Shown: one piece after another, positions 37,077-52,000 of the stretch
Numbering within the stretch: position 1 is the first letter of the stretch
Layout: every line of letters begins with the position of its first letter
NCBI RefSeq assembly: GCF_016097555.1
Contig: NC_054702.1
Coordinates: 87,990,905-88,054,904 of the forward strand
DNA length: 64,000 nt
Source: Gigantopelta aegis
Lineage: Eukaryota > Mollusca > Gastropoda > Neomphalida > Peltospiridae
Reading direction: 5' to 3'
Notes under the pieces: model-generated
Seen by the model: the letters and a program-made list of their open reading frames with translations, nothing else
Databases searched by the model: none
Told to the model about the DNA's origin: nothing
Made by a program: the position numbers and the translations under genes

Positions 37077-40000
37077 CTAAAGGGAAAAAAGTAAAAATTT
37101 GTTTTGCTTAACGACATCACAAAATCACAAGAGAACATTTATTTATTCATCGACTATTGGATGTCAAAGATTTGGTAATTCTGACATAATGTCTTAGCAG
37201 AAACCTGCTATATTTTTTCCATTACAAGCAAGGGATCTTTTATATTCACTTTCCAAGACAGCACGGCACTTACCACAACCTTGGATATACCAGATGTGGG
37301 GCATTTCTTGTGATGCGGAAAAAAAAATACATCAGATAATTGGTCCACAGAGTTAGATCCTGTAACCAAAGGTAAGCACTCTACCAACTGAGCTAGTTCC
37401 CACGGAAACACCCCCCACCCCCCAAAAAAACCCCCAACATTAACAACTATGCACAATAATCAGTGAAACCCTTGTAAACCAGATACCTACAGTAACAAAT
37501 TAAAATGTCTGGGGGTTTTAGGGGCATCTGGTTTATTGAGATATTTAATTCTTTGTGATACAATTCTGTTCTGAACTGACATGGAAGAAAGTTACAAAAC
37601 TGTTTTAAAAATACCAATCAAAAGTGGATTAAACAGTACATTTATGACATTTTGACATTTTACACAGTACTGTGAACTGGGAAGAATATATTTGCGTATA
37701 AATTCTGCTCATTGCATTAGCCCTCTGCGTTTCTAATCACGAAATCAGTTGAGGTGATATTTGGAGCAGGCATCGGTGCCAAAGGTATCGATATTGGACT
37801 GATCAGCTTTTATTGGTATAATTTACATTAAATACACACATTGAGCTAGTTATTTGTCCTGATTTTCAGGTTAGTAATGGATACAGATGCATTATACAAA
37901 TTCTCTTGCTGTCCCTTTATACATTGCACAAATACACAAAACAAAAATGTCTCACTCTTAGTACTTCATAATGGCTAACAGTATATGTTTTATATGGAAA
38001 CAGCAGCAAACAAATTAAAGAATTATCTATCTAAATGCTTAAACATTTAACACATACTCAGTATCGCAGATTATTCTTTTCAAGCACAAAGCAGGTAGGA
38101 GGTTAAAACAATGTAACTGTATGTACAAACCTCATCCATCATTTCTTTTGTGTGGGCGGCAGATACACAGAATCTGGCTCGACCTTCAATCAAAGGTGTT
38201 GCCGGAAAACCGACGACAACGGTTGCTAACCCTCTCTTTAGGCTTTCACGGCTGAACTTTCTACAAATATTTAAAATACACAGGTGCAAAACCATACCTG
38301 CACATTCAATTTTCACATTCAATTCAATTTATTGGCTTACCGTAATTTGCCATCATTAATTTATAAACATTGATTTTGTAGACCAGATGTAGTTAGGTGT
38401 AGTCTTGATAAAACAAAGACTTCCTGATCCGATTTGTAACCATTTGGAACATCTCATTTCAATAGCATGTATGTTTGTATCTTTGCTATCTAGTAGTGGT
38501 TTTTCAAATCAGTATGACTATATTAATTATCAATTATATGAAATATGCCTCCTTAAAACATTTATAATTAAATGTTTTCAATTATTTAAAACAAAACTGA
38601 AATATGAATATTTTGTGTTTGGGCTACCGAAGGCAAGTTTGGGTCACTGAAAATCATCAATTTCGAAAATGTACACTTAAACAACCCATGCAATTAAGAA
38701 AACAAACATGACATTGAAAAAAAAGAAGAAGAATGTAGACCAAGGCAAAAAAGTGCTATGGAGAATTAAAAACTCCACGGCATTGCCAACTGTTGTGGGC
38801 AATTACAGGGGTTTCTTAAATGATGCTAACACTTACATTATTTTACCAGGGCTATAAATAAGCAGTGGCACTACGGGAGAGTCTCTGTTTCCATACACAA
38901 TGACCCCAATCTTATGAAGTCCTCTTCTAAAATATCTTGCATTATTCAGAAGTTGCTTAATTCGGCGCTGTCCTAAAAACAAGAATGAATGAATGAACGA
39001 CACCCCAGCACAAAAATACACATCGGCTATTGGGCGTCACAAATGGTAAGTATATGAAAATATTACAAACAAAAAGTAAAACAGTACAGAGTATCTTTAC
39101 GGCACCACACCACTATTTGCCATATTGTTATGTACTGTAACAGCTTACTATAGTGCACTTTAGGAAATAGTTCTTTATTTAGAAACAAAATAACATAAAA
39201 TACTGAAATGCCTTTACAAATTTTTCTTTGAGGATTAAAATTAGGCTGACTTCTGGTATTTAAATAACCCACTCATTTCAAGTTACTTGTTAATTTTAGT
39301 AGTAGTTGATAACTGTTGAAGTGGTATGCTACCACATATATAACAGCACAATGAGGAAGTGCTCAACATAAATATTTGTATGGTCAACTTGTTCGTGTTT
39401 TGTATGGTATTTATCAATGGAGAGCACTTCCTAAAAACACCAGTCATGTAACCCTCTAGATATAATCTTAAATTATTAAATTATTGTTTAAAGCCGCACA
39501 CCCTAGTTCCATCCAGCGAAAATAAATTATAATTTGGTTAATCTACAAACCTGTAACACACTTAGATCACGTTTTTATCAAATGGAGTGAAAAAGCAGGT
39601 TTTATATCGATAAATACCATGGGAATCGCCATGTCCCAATTGCTTGAAATAATTTTGAAAGTTAGTATTCTGATGTCACCGGTAGATGTCGCTCGAAGCA
39701 CAACAATGCCTACGTCACGACAAATTTCACAGACTTGGGGTGCGTTCGTTTCACCTCTCCTGGACATGTTCCAACTGTTTTGTCCTGGTTGTATCCCCTC
39801 TCCAGATATTGTAAGACTTATTGGTTTTAAGGGTTTGTAACGTTTTGTATTGAGACACTTACTTGTCTGAACTTTATTGTTACTGAAAATGTTCACGAAC
39901 TGTGAAGAAAAATCTCACAAATAAAATAAAAAAAAATTGGATGTTGATTGCGCGAACCGTGCACGAGAAAACAAATCGAACCAAAATGATAACGGTCACG

Positions 40001-43000
40001 TGATATACCAACGTCTGTGACATTGAAATGGAAATATCCCCTCTAAAAATAGATTGGACCTCGCTTGCTTAACGGTTTTTTCTCGACAGAACGTCTTGTG
40101 AAAAAATGCATTTCGTGGTTTTACAAACATCAGGATTACCAAAAAGCACTTCAGGTGAATGGAAATGTGTATTCTAAATAATAAAATGTAAGTAATGTGC
40201 AATTTTATTTGTGAAAAATGGGGTTTATAGTGAAAATCAACGCCGTAATGGTTAACAAATAGCCATAACTAGGGTGTGTCCCTTTAAAATGTTTTTCTAA
40301 ATCCAGACACCAATTGTCCAATTAGCATTTTGGCAACATAAATTATTAGTTAAATTCAAATTCAATTCATATTTGATAAACATTTTAAAATTTGAATTTT
40401 GAAATATTTTCCTTGATTAATGTCTTAGCTACTTGTAATTTTAAAAACCTAAATTAATAAACTGGAAACCTAAACTAATAAACTCTACTTTTAGCATGTT
40501 TATGAAATACTCATGGTAATATGTCAAACCCTAACAGGAATCTTCTCACATATATACTGAACAAAATAAGAAACTTCCGCTAAGTTTGCTTGAACATAAC
40601 TTGATGAAAACAAACCGGGGGAATAATTGTTATATAATTATGTGTTTAAAGAGTGTTCCATGATGCATCGTTTGGTGCAAAAATCATGGCCATAGGTTAA
40701 CAGAAACTGGGAGAAATTTTGACCAAGTGTGGTAGGGGTTAAAAAACAAACAACACCCACTTAATAACGGGTATGACCACCTCTTGAATTGACCACTGCA
40801 GTGCATCGCAGACACATAGAATTGACTAAAGTGTTGATTTCTGCCTGTGGAATATTGTTCCATTCCTGAATGAGTGCTTGACGAAGTTCGTTGACGTTAG
40901 CGGGTGGGTTGGGACGATGCCTCAATCGTCTGTCCAGACTATCCCAGACATGCTCGATGGGGTTGAGATCAGGACTTTTAGTGGGCCAGTCATCAATGAA
41001 ATCAATGTTATTTGTCCTAAGAAAATTTACAGTGTCTCTAGCGGTATGAGAGGTGGCATTATCATGCTGAAAAATCGAGATGTTGGCGTTGTTATGGAAC
41101 AGAGGAATGACGTGATGAGCGAGAATGTCATCGCGGTAACGTTGAGCATTTAAATTGCCATCAATGACGACTAGTGGTGAACTATAACCATGAGCAATGG
41201 CTGCCCAGACCATGACAGAACCCCCACACCCAAAACGATCTCGTTCAAGAACACAACAGCCAGCATAGCGTTCATTTCTCCTACAGTAGACGTGCACCCT
41301 GCCATCACCACGTTGTAAAGAAAATCTGGATTCATCCGAAAAAAGAATGGTATTCCAGCGTCAATGTATCCAACGAGTGTATACACGTGCCCAATTAAGA
41401 CGATTTAGACGATGCCGTTGCGTTAAAACGTATCCAACATAAGGACGTCGTGCATGTAAACCGTTCTGCCGCAGACGATTACGAACAGTTTGCCCACCGA
41501 TTCGGTTATTATGAAGCCCAGGTGTGTTAGCAGCAGTAGCAGTGGCAGTTTGGAATCGATTGCACAAATGCATGTTCATGATATAGCAGTCTTGACCACG
41601 CGTTGTAACACGCGGACGTCCACGACGTGGCAAGTCGTTGGTGCTTCCTGTCATTTGAAATCTTACGCGTATCGCTCAACTAGAACTCCCAACATGCCTT
41701 GCAACGTCTTCTGTCGACATGCCAGCATCAAGCATGCCAATCGCCCATTCGCGTAAATTATTGGGTATTCTTGGCATACTAAAAATGTTACAATGTAAAA
41801 AACTTTAATTTTTTTTACAAATTTTGAAGCGTTTTCGTTCACTTGACAACAATGTCAGTAAGACAAGTAAAACAAATTGACCGAATACTACACGGGACAT
41901 GTCGAACCATGCATGCATGTGCAAATTGAATTTCACGTTGTCAACGATTAACAGTGCAAAAATAATCGATAAAATTCATGAATCCTGATAATACAGCTCA
42001 AGGCTAATACTACCTATATAATTTCATTACACAATGAATTCTTTAACACAACAAATACTATATGTACAAATCGGAAGTTTCTTTTTTTGTTCAGTATATA
42101 TGCAGACCTCAATGTAAAAACATTTGAGGGGAGTGATTAATTGCTCCCCTGTCTTTGATTATGGGGAGCTATTTAAGATATTTCCATATTAATAGCAGAT
42201 AAATTCACATGCAAAGGGCAGTTAAAAATTACTCTTGAACTAGCTTCAGAGGAAGGAAGAAAATGTTTTATTTAATGACACACTCAACACATTTTATTTA
42301 CGGTTAAGGAGCACACAGATATTGAGGGAGAAAACCTTCTGTCGCCATGTCATGGGCTACTCTTTTTGATTAGCAGCAAGGGATCTTTTATATGCACCAT
42401 CCCATAAACAGAATATCACATACCACGGCCTTTGATGTACCAGTTGTAGTGCACCGGCTGGAGTGAGAAATAGCCCAATGGGTACACTGACGGGGATCGA
42501 TCCCAAACCGACCGTGCATCAAGCGAGTGCTTTACCTCTGGACTACGTCTCATCCCCCTAGCCTCAGAGGAATGATGAGAGTGATAGCTCCCCTTAAATA
42601 GTGAGGTCTGTAACTGTATGCAACTCACCTTCATCGGTACCGTCTAGCCCCATTATTATTCTCATAGAGGCGATAATCTGTGAAGCTACTGGAGGTGACA
42701 TCACACAGGAATACATAGAGCTGTGAGAATACACTCGGAGGTAGTTTATCAGTTTCTGAAACATACAAAACATGCAATCTAGACAAGGAAACATTGCATA
42801 CTTGATAAACAGCACTTTTTGCAATAATATAGAATTGCATGAATCTTACTACAATGATCTACATAATCACAGTGACTGGTCCAATATTTCTATTAACAGG
42901 GCTTCTAGATTATGGTAGCCCCACTCCCATGGCTTGTGATATTCAATGTTAGGCTAGTAAATAACTACTATTGCCATGCCCGACAGCTAGTGAAAAAACT

Positions 43001-46000
43001 TTGTCAAATGTTGCAGTTAAGTCTATTTTGTAAATATGAATATCTTGCCCCCACCCCAACCCCCCTACAATGTCAGTGTTTTTAAGCTCTATGTTCCTGT
43101 TTAGGTGAAATATCCAATTTTTACTGTTATTTAGTAAAATTGCATTGACTTAAAGTAAAGTAGGGCTAGTGAATTTTTTATCATGGCTAGTAAATGTTTT
43201 TAAATCACTGATCCCATGGCTAGTGGGTTTTATAAACATTCTAGAATCCCTGCTATTAACGTATAGCTTGAGGGCGCATCTTCTTCAGTAATGCTCTACA
43301 GCAAATAAATCTTAAAAGTTTCTTGTAGATATTCCTCTACACTGGACAACCACAGGACTATGTAAAAAGTTTGGTTTATTCAGTTTAGAGATGTTATGTT
43401 TCGTACCGATTATTAAAAACGGACTGTAAAATATTTCAGTTTTAGTGGCTTCACTGTATAAACAAATTACCTTCGTTCCTGCAATATACCCTCCAGCTGA
43501 AGCAAAGCTCTTGGTAAATGTTCCCATCATGACATCGATTTCTTTAGGATTGATTCCAAAGTAATCGGTCACACCTCTGCCGTGGGGCCCCAAGGCACCA
43601 ATGCTGTGTGCCTCATCAAGGTAAATGTATGCTTTGTACTTTTTCTTCAGTTTAATAATCTCCGGAAGTGGTAATATTGAACCTTCCATGCTGTAAAGAT
43701 CAAAATCAATTTCAAATAACAAAACAAAAACAAAGCATATATATGTAAATATACTCAGCTTAATACTTCTCAAATTTGATAAACATGTAAATTCAAAACA
43801 ATTTGTCAGAGCCTGTTCCACTCATGATTCCACAGTTTCACCAAAGAAAGAAATGTTATTAAATGGCTACCCCAATAACATTGGTTAATTATCATTATTA
43901 GATGACACTAAGCCAGTATATCCTGTTAAAGTCTGTTTTGTTTAAAGACACCACTAGAGCACATTGATTTATTAATCATCGGCTATTGGATGTCAAACAT
44001 TTGATAATTTCAACATGGTCTTAGTCTTAGAAAGGAAACCTGCTGCATTTTTCCATTAGTAGCAAGGGATTTTTTATATGCACCATCAGATTTGCTTACA
44101 AACCAATGACATTGTCGATACTAAATATGACTTCATCATAATTTGGCAAACATGCATAATGACATCATGTAGTTCAAAGAGCTTGCATTTGTGCCTCTCA
44201 GTTTTTATTTTTAAATTTGTAATAAAATCTTACATTAATACAATTCATGACAGATTGTTTTTCAGTTAAATTATCCGTGAACGTAAATAAAATACAAAGT
44301 TACAATGTAAATTAGAACTGTACGAACTGTGGTTAACATCGTTTCTATATACATGTATTGATACTAATATTGAAAAAGGTTTTAGAGAAAAAATATAGCA
44401 GAGATAATAAATAGAATAACAAACTTGGTATCAATTATTATCAAATTTATGTCCCTTGTTAAACAATTTTCATTTGTCACTTGCTAAAGCTTGGACAAGT
44501 ACAAATTATTTCACTCAGGACATACATTTGATAATAACTGTTATCTCGTTCATTATCCTCTATATACGAAAAAGGTTACCTGTGAATTCCTTCCACAACA
44601 ATCAGTATTTTCTTCCATGGTCTCTTTGACTTGGGCTGCCCTTGGATAATGCTTTCTCTCAGCTTTTTTTCCAAGTCTTTAGCATCTATTTTCGCAAAAA
44701 GGTACAACTTCAGTAATAACAAAATAATGTACAAAGAATATACATCAAATTATTAGTAAAGCACTGAAAGTATACACTCAGCATATGTCAACATAAAAGG
44801 TCATCCTAATGGATATTGTACAGCCATTGCACATTTGTTTTGTTTTCAATACTGATTAACTGTTATGCTCTAGGTCCATGAAGTATTTAATTTGATATAC
44901 ATTCTGGCTTTTCAATTACTTTTTTTTTTTTTTTAATGAAAATCAAAGTATTCAGCATATGTAATCTAATATGACCAGTTCTCTTCACATTCCTGTGATA
45001 ACTTTAATATAATTATAAAATTTCCGCATTTATACAATTTCCTCAATTCTGATTGGACGACGTCGAAGAAACACTGAATGTTATCCTTTGATAAACTTCA
45101 GAAAATAACATCATTAGGCCAGCTGGGACATCATTATGTAAAACAGGTCATGGAAAGGACAATTGAACCTGTATTTCAACTATATATGGTGTGTCCAGTT
45201 GCTTGTGCATACATTTTCAAAGAGGGTGGGGGCTAAACGGTGGCTAGCAAAATTTACGAGGGCTTAAGAGATGCTTCCCCGGAAAAGTATTAAAAAACAA
45301 AGAGAACATTTGCTTGATCAATGGGAGGGTTCGACTGCCGTAAACCACCCTCTGCACAAACTCCTGTCTTTGTAATTATATAAAATCTGTTTGTCATTTT
45401 TTAAATGAATTTATCGATGTACAACTGTTACAAACTGCATAAAATTGTGTAGTTTAGTAAAGGATTTTACACTAAACACCTAAGAAAATGATGTCAGTAC
45501 GTCAAATGGGATGTCATTACATAAAGCAGATCATGGGAAGGAGACCTACCATTATGCTTGAATGTCTTGATGACTGCTCCTGACAGCTTAGCACCAAGGA
45601 CAATGGATGCATGATTCATCGCATCACTCAGGATAAGACTACCCTGGGAAAACAAAATACAGGCAATGTTAAAATAACATGCTCACATTACTGTTTATAC
45701 CAACTTTATCTTTCATCTTTATACTTCTCTCAGATAAGACAGCCCGGCCACATAGGTGGTGTGTCTAGATAAGCATGCTTCAATTGTAATTAAGTACACA
45801 AATTTTGGTATCGTACCTTTTGAGTAAAAGCACCTGATCAAACCTCTGGTGTATATTATGGCTGGGCGTGTTCTACAACAATTATGTTCACTGGACAACA
45901 AGCATGGCAAGCTCACTTGAATAGAACATCAAAACAAACCTAGTATAATTACCAAAGTTTGTCTACTCATCAATTTATAAGCAGAAAAATGTTAGATGGT

Positions 46001-49000
46001 CAGAAAAGCTTTTAAACTTCAAATACTAGTATTGTTAGCTTTGTTTGAAAATTTTTTTTACATTTTGGGAAACAATTCGTTCCATCATCCACAAAATAAA
46101 ATAATTTCATATTATAGGTATTAAAATATTTTCCAACAGACCAAACACCAATGGAAAAAAAACCCCTTCTTACCTGTAAGGAATAGGAATAAACAGCACA
46201 TTAGAATCACTTTAAAAGTTTGCAGTCCGTTATAAATAATACAAATATAAAACAAATACCATACACCAAAGTTCACTGGTATATGTAATATAATGAGTGT
46301 AACAGGAGTATTCCTTGCTACAATATAGGTACTATTAAGACCACAGTACTCTGCAGAATGTTTATAAATTCTAACGTCAACTTAGTCAAACAAGATGTCA
46401 AATAATAAATTATCATTTTCCATTTACCGTATACACTAAAGGCCAAATTTACAATTTTAGATGATCACTGCATCTTTATTACAGATATGTTTGTCTTAAA
46501 TGCAGACCAAATATGATTTGCATGTGGCTAAGCATTTGAGTTTAGGAAAGTTACACATAGCTATCTAAGGAATAAATATCTTTTATACATTTAACCCTAA
46601 ATGTTTATGTATTAATTCACTAGTTAGAACATCGGCTTCTGGATGTCAACAGTAAGGGATCTTCAAATAACAGCAAGGGATCTTTTATATATACTTTCCC
46701 AGAGACAGGACAACATATACCATGGCCTTTGATACACCAAACATGGAGCCCTTGAAAAAGCTAATGGATTCACCAATGAGTTTCGACTGTACAAGCCAAG
46801 CCTCTCAGATGAGTGCTCTACTGACCTAGCTAACCACCACCAATGTACTGCTCACAGGTTACTTAGATAAAAGGGGAAGGCAACAATGGCACATAAATCA
46901 AATGTGTTAATTTTCAAATGTGGTACCCTTACATAAAATAGTTACGGACTATCTAATCATATTCACTAAGGTGACACCGACCAATTGTCGATCGCTGTAC
47001 CCCAGCTGTCCACCATTAAGTTCGAGACGGTTCATCCACCTCTAATAACTCGTCCACTAGTGTCGCGACCAGCACTTTTGGTGACCTAAGAGTCTTAAAA
47101 GTTGATCGAGCACATTACACGATTTACCATCAAGCCCTATCTGCCTTTGGCAAACACGTGGCACTGGAAAAGCAAACCTGCAAAATGTAGTGTCAGACAC
47201 ATGTAGACATTTTTACCTCGATCAAAATGTTTTCCGTAAGGTGCTTCTGACAGTGCTTCTAGTTCATGAGATGCAACAAGAGTGAAATGATTCTAACCTG
47301 CTAAGCAATCACATACCAATGCATGCTAAACAAAACCAACACATATCAAGTAACTAAATAAATGACAAAACATTTATAAAGCAGATGGGTTGTTAACATG
47401 CAGGACTTGCTCCATTTTAAATTATTATTAGGTAGAGGTCAGGGTTGGTTTCTCAGGGAAGGTGCGGGGGGGGGGGGGGGGGGGGGGGGTGTGTCACAAG
47501 GAAACAGAATTGATATAACAAAATGTGACTTCTGACCAGTTTATAGGTCTGATCACTTTGTCAAAATTAAACTAAACACAAATGTTCGACCCATACGTTT
47601 ATATGCATTTCTTACATTATGCATTTTGCAAACTAAAAATGAGATGAAAATGCATTTTCTTTAGTTTCATGAGCATCAGTAGTTTCTAGTTTTGGGTTTA
47701 AAGTACTGTACAAACTGAGAACATTGTGATACGATTCATTTAGAACTTGATTCAACAGTAAATGAAAGTACACAAAAACAACAACTTAATTACACTACCA
47801 TGCTAAAAGGTGTTTTTTGTTAGTTTTTTATTATCATGTGACATAATGGATGACAGATCATTTCCCCCTGGTCATCCCACTCCCATACCAAAGTTGCAAC
47901 TGGAAGGACTAGTAGCATGCAATCTTTAATTTATTGATCAATGAAGTAGAAAAACAAAATCAAATAAAACCCAAAGAAAATGTCTCAACCTATACTGAAG
48001 CATATTTCTACTGAGAATGGTATCAGGCAAATAATCCATACAGTAAAATTAATCCCCAATAAAGTCAGAATTACTATTACCTAGTCGTGCAAAACTACAA
48101 ACCAGCCAATCTAAAATGTAAAATAGAGCTGAACGTTTTATTCCCCGTTTAACAATGGAAGAAAAACACAATATCTGTTAACAAAACTAAGTTACAAAAC
48201 ATACTGCAAGATGCCCCAAGGTAGACACAGATTCAGTGACACAATACTTACTGGACAAAAAGATGAAAAACAAATTATAAAACTTAACTACAACAATTGT
48301 AAACATACAGAAAATGTAATAAAACACTGATCATCTTTACATACCTTTCTGACCAAACATGGAATGTTCATGGAGTTTGTAGCAAAACCCATGGGAAACG
48401 TGATGGCTGCCTCCAGACCCAGAAAGTCTGCTACTAATTCATCCAGTTCTTTGTGGATTTCCATATAACCTGATAAAAGCAAACAAAACCATTATAAAAA
48501 TTAATATTAGCATGGCATACTCTCCACTTTCAATATCACACACATTAATTAAACCTTTGAAATATTTCAAAACTGTCGTAAGCTTGTCAAGAATTAATGT
48601 TTACACACTGACTGATTTGCTAATTACATAATACATAGTTAATTGTTCTTCAGTGATATGTATTCAGGGGTGGCTGCAGAAGATTTCTAGGGTGTGGATC
48701 GTGCAACAACTAAAAAGGACACCTATAGTAATTCCAAAGTACAGAAACATGCATTATATTGAGGATTTACACAATACTTTGAAGTTTTGGAGAGCGGGTG
48801 CACGTCATGGGTACACTCCTCCCTGGAGTATCATCTGGTATTAAACATGGCTGCTCCGTTTTATGTTCGGAAATAAAATGAGGAATAATTGATCTTTTAT
48901 ACTGATACTCAGGTTATTCTTTGTAATTTAGACAAAATTTGTACCGATTAATCACTTGTAGTTCAATAAAGAGTTAATAAAAATAAAAAATTGTTTTGTT

Positions 49001-52000
49001 TCACACCACCACTACAGCACATTGATTTAAAGAGATAACTATGCAAGTCTTGTAATCTATTTCCTACTACCGTTATCATTTTGATGCGGGTCATTTGTTT
49101 GTCTAGGGTTTTTTTTATAAATAGAAAGTTTACAGCCTCTTTATGGCATTAAAAAGAACACATTACAATGGCTGTATATAACTACTTCCATTATAGTATT
49201 GACCATAAACAAACAAAAAAATATAAAAACCTACCAACATTGCATTGTTATTAAATTTATCATATAACTGCATCTTAAAATGTCCTGACAAATTAAATTC
49301 GAACTCTTTCAAAGCTTTTCACCAAAATAACCATCACTTAATACTAGAACCAAAAAATCAATGCATTTCGTGAGTAGATTTTACAGGCGGAAGTTTTCCT
49401 GCTCACATCAAAAGTTTATGTGTAATCAATTATCTGCTTGTGTGAGACCAAAGAAGTAACTAGCAAACCTGATTTTACAGCCGGTAGACATCAATTGATA
49501 CATCTACAGTATTTAATGCTAGCAGTAAACACTGGCTGTGAAGACTACACAATTGTTCACATGACCACCTTTATTAAGTATCCACCTGACGACAATATCA
49601 TTTTCGTAGTTTCCCAAATCAGTACACTATGTACATTGATCAGTATTAAAAAAAAATCATCTTTTTTTTTTACTTCAAAAACAAAAAAAGGTTTTTAAAA
49701 AACCCCAACACATTTATCTATATTAGAAAACAAGCTTTTTAGAATTTTTTTAACTTTTATTAATTCTTCAGTTTATTTTACACACACTACATCAATAGAA
49801 AAGGAAAAGAATGTTTGTTTAAATGAACTTTGTTTATTCAGAGGTAATTACATGTCAATAGTCTGTCCCATCCTCCTACAAAAATGTGTTTTTTTGTAAA
49901 TAATTTCAGTTTGGTTTGAGTAAGAAGTAAAAGTGTTTTGGAAATAACAGAAATACACCATGTTTGTGTGCACTTTAGAAAACAATCAGCTTAGTCCGGA
50001 GTGACGTAGTAAGTGTGGATTTTACTACGTCTGGATCTTGTTACATACCCTATATATAGCCTGTATTCTTGTGGCACAATGTTTCAACCATTTCTCAACC
50101 GAAACAGTGCAACAAATGGATACACAAACCAAAAATGTATAACCTACCGTACTCATAAAATCTCGACTGAAGTACTTGCATCATTATTAAAAATAATAAT
50201 CTTCAACGACAACCTTAAAAAATATCCCCACCATGTTAACTTTGCTAAGTAGAGGGAAACAACTTGCTGTGCACATTAAGAAAAGTATTGACTTAACGTG
50301 CCCAGTGCACTACAATCAGCTCAGAAATAAAGAACTTGTAGTAAATTCCATAGTTTGAAAAAAAGACATTCCTTTGACTGTAACTGTGGCTATTACATAT
50401 CCCTCATTTAGTAATTAGGACACTGTTTTAGAATGTTCAATAAGGTCCATGTGTATATATCACAAAGGTTAATAATACATGTAATTTTATTAATAATAAT
50501 CATTCATTCACTTAAATTTTATTCTAAGTCCAGTTCAAGCACGATGTATCTGAAAATACCACTTTGTAGCAACAACAAAAACTATTTCAGATGATGATCT
50601 TACAAAATAACTTGTGATCAGCATACATAATTACATATATTTCTTTGTGTTGTAATTTTTGATTGGCTAAATGTGCTGGGTTTTTCTATGACATTATTCT
50701 TTTGTTATATTTTTTAAAATATCCTAAATACCAAAGCAACTGAAGGTAGTACTAAACCAAATAACTTCCGGCTGGGTCAAAGTTGGAGGTGCACCGAACT
50801 TTTGATAGAGAAGTGAACACCACAAGTCCTGTGATTGGTTATAAATGTGAGTGTTGGTTATAAAAAATAATAGTTTCATCTGAGTAAAAAAAATGTGCAA
50901 TTTTATTTCATCTAGTACCAATGTGTCAAGTAGCCTTGTGCTTGAAACATGTATGGGGTACCTGTAAAAAAAAGTACTCGAATTTTGTGCGAAACTAGGG
51001 TAGTCGTAGACGCTACCAGTTATCTCAGAAACGAGCAGCTTGACCCACATTTTTTTCTGATTCACTTTAAGTGTAAGGGGTGGTAGTATTTATATTCGTG
51101 GTGTTTATGTCGGTTGATACGTTGCAGGTACGAGTTTTAGCCACATATGTTACTATTGTCGTCTATGGGATTTGATTTGGTAGTATACACCCTGAAAGGA
51201 CAGTTCTAAACACGAATGTTGTTGTGAACAACAGAAATAGGCTGTTATGTTCACTACTATTGTTGCATGACATGCTTCAGTGGTTAAGCAATCAATGGTT
51301 TACTGTGTCCATTGTTATCCAACTACTCCCACTTCTTGCAGGATAGTAGATGTTTTATTCTGAATGTATCCCATGATGCAACATACCATATTCCTGACGT
51401 GATGCTCCAACACCCACTCCACACTGTTTGGTTATCTCTTCTACTGTGTCAATACAGGGTCCTTTATTTTCTCCAAAACCAAGATAGTTGTACGAACCAA
51501 AGTTCAATGCATGCAAACGTTTGCCAGAAAATCTAGAAAGTAATTAAACAAGTCAGAAATTTACAATATTTTTCATAATGTGTGAGAAATATTCTAAAGT
51601 AAACAAAAGCATGCAAGTTAAAACATTTTGAAAAAGTGTGCAGGTCTTATTGGACACTTGTGCCCCATAAAAAATATTTCAGCATCCTATTTAACTAAAT
51701 AAAAACAAATAAATACATTATATGCACTTGACCCAGAAAGACAATATAGCACAAGTCTGATGCAATCAATCACAGGTTTAAACTATGATTTAAAATATGA
51801 ATTTAAGTTCAACTTGACAAATATGCTCACGAAACAGATAATTTGAGCATTAACTGCACTTTATATTGCTACATTCAGTTTGGTTAAAAAAAAATTAAAT
51901 TGGTCTATCAACTAACCATATATGGGCAGCTTCTACTTCGTAACTGTTGAAAAAAGTGCCAATTTCTTTGTTTAATAAATCTGAGAATGAACTTTAAAAA

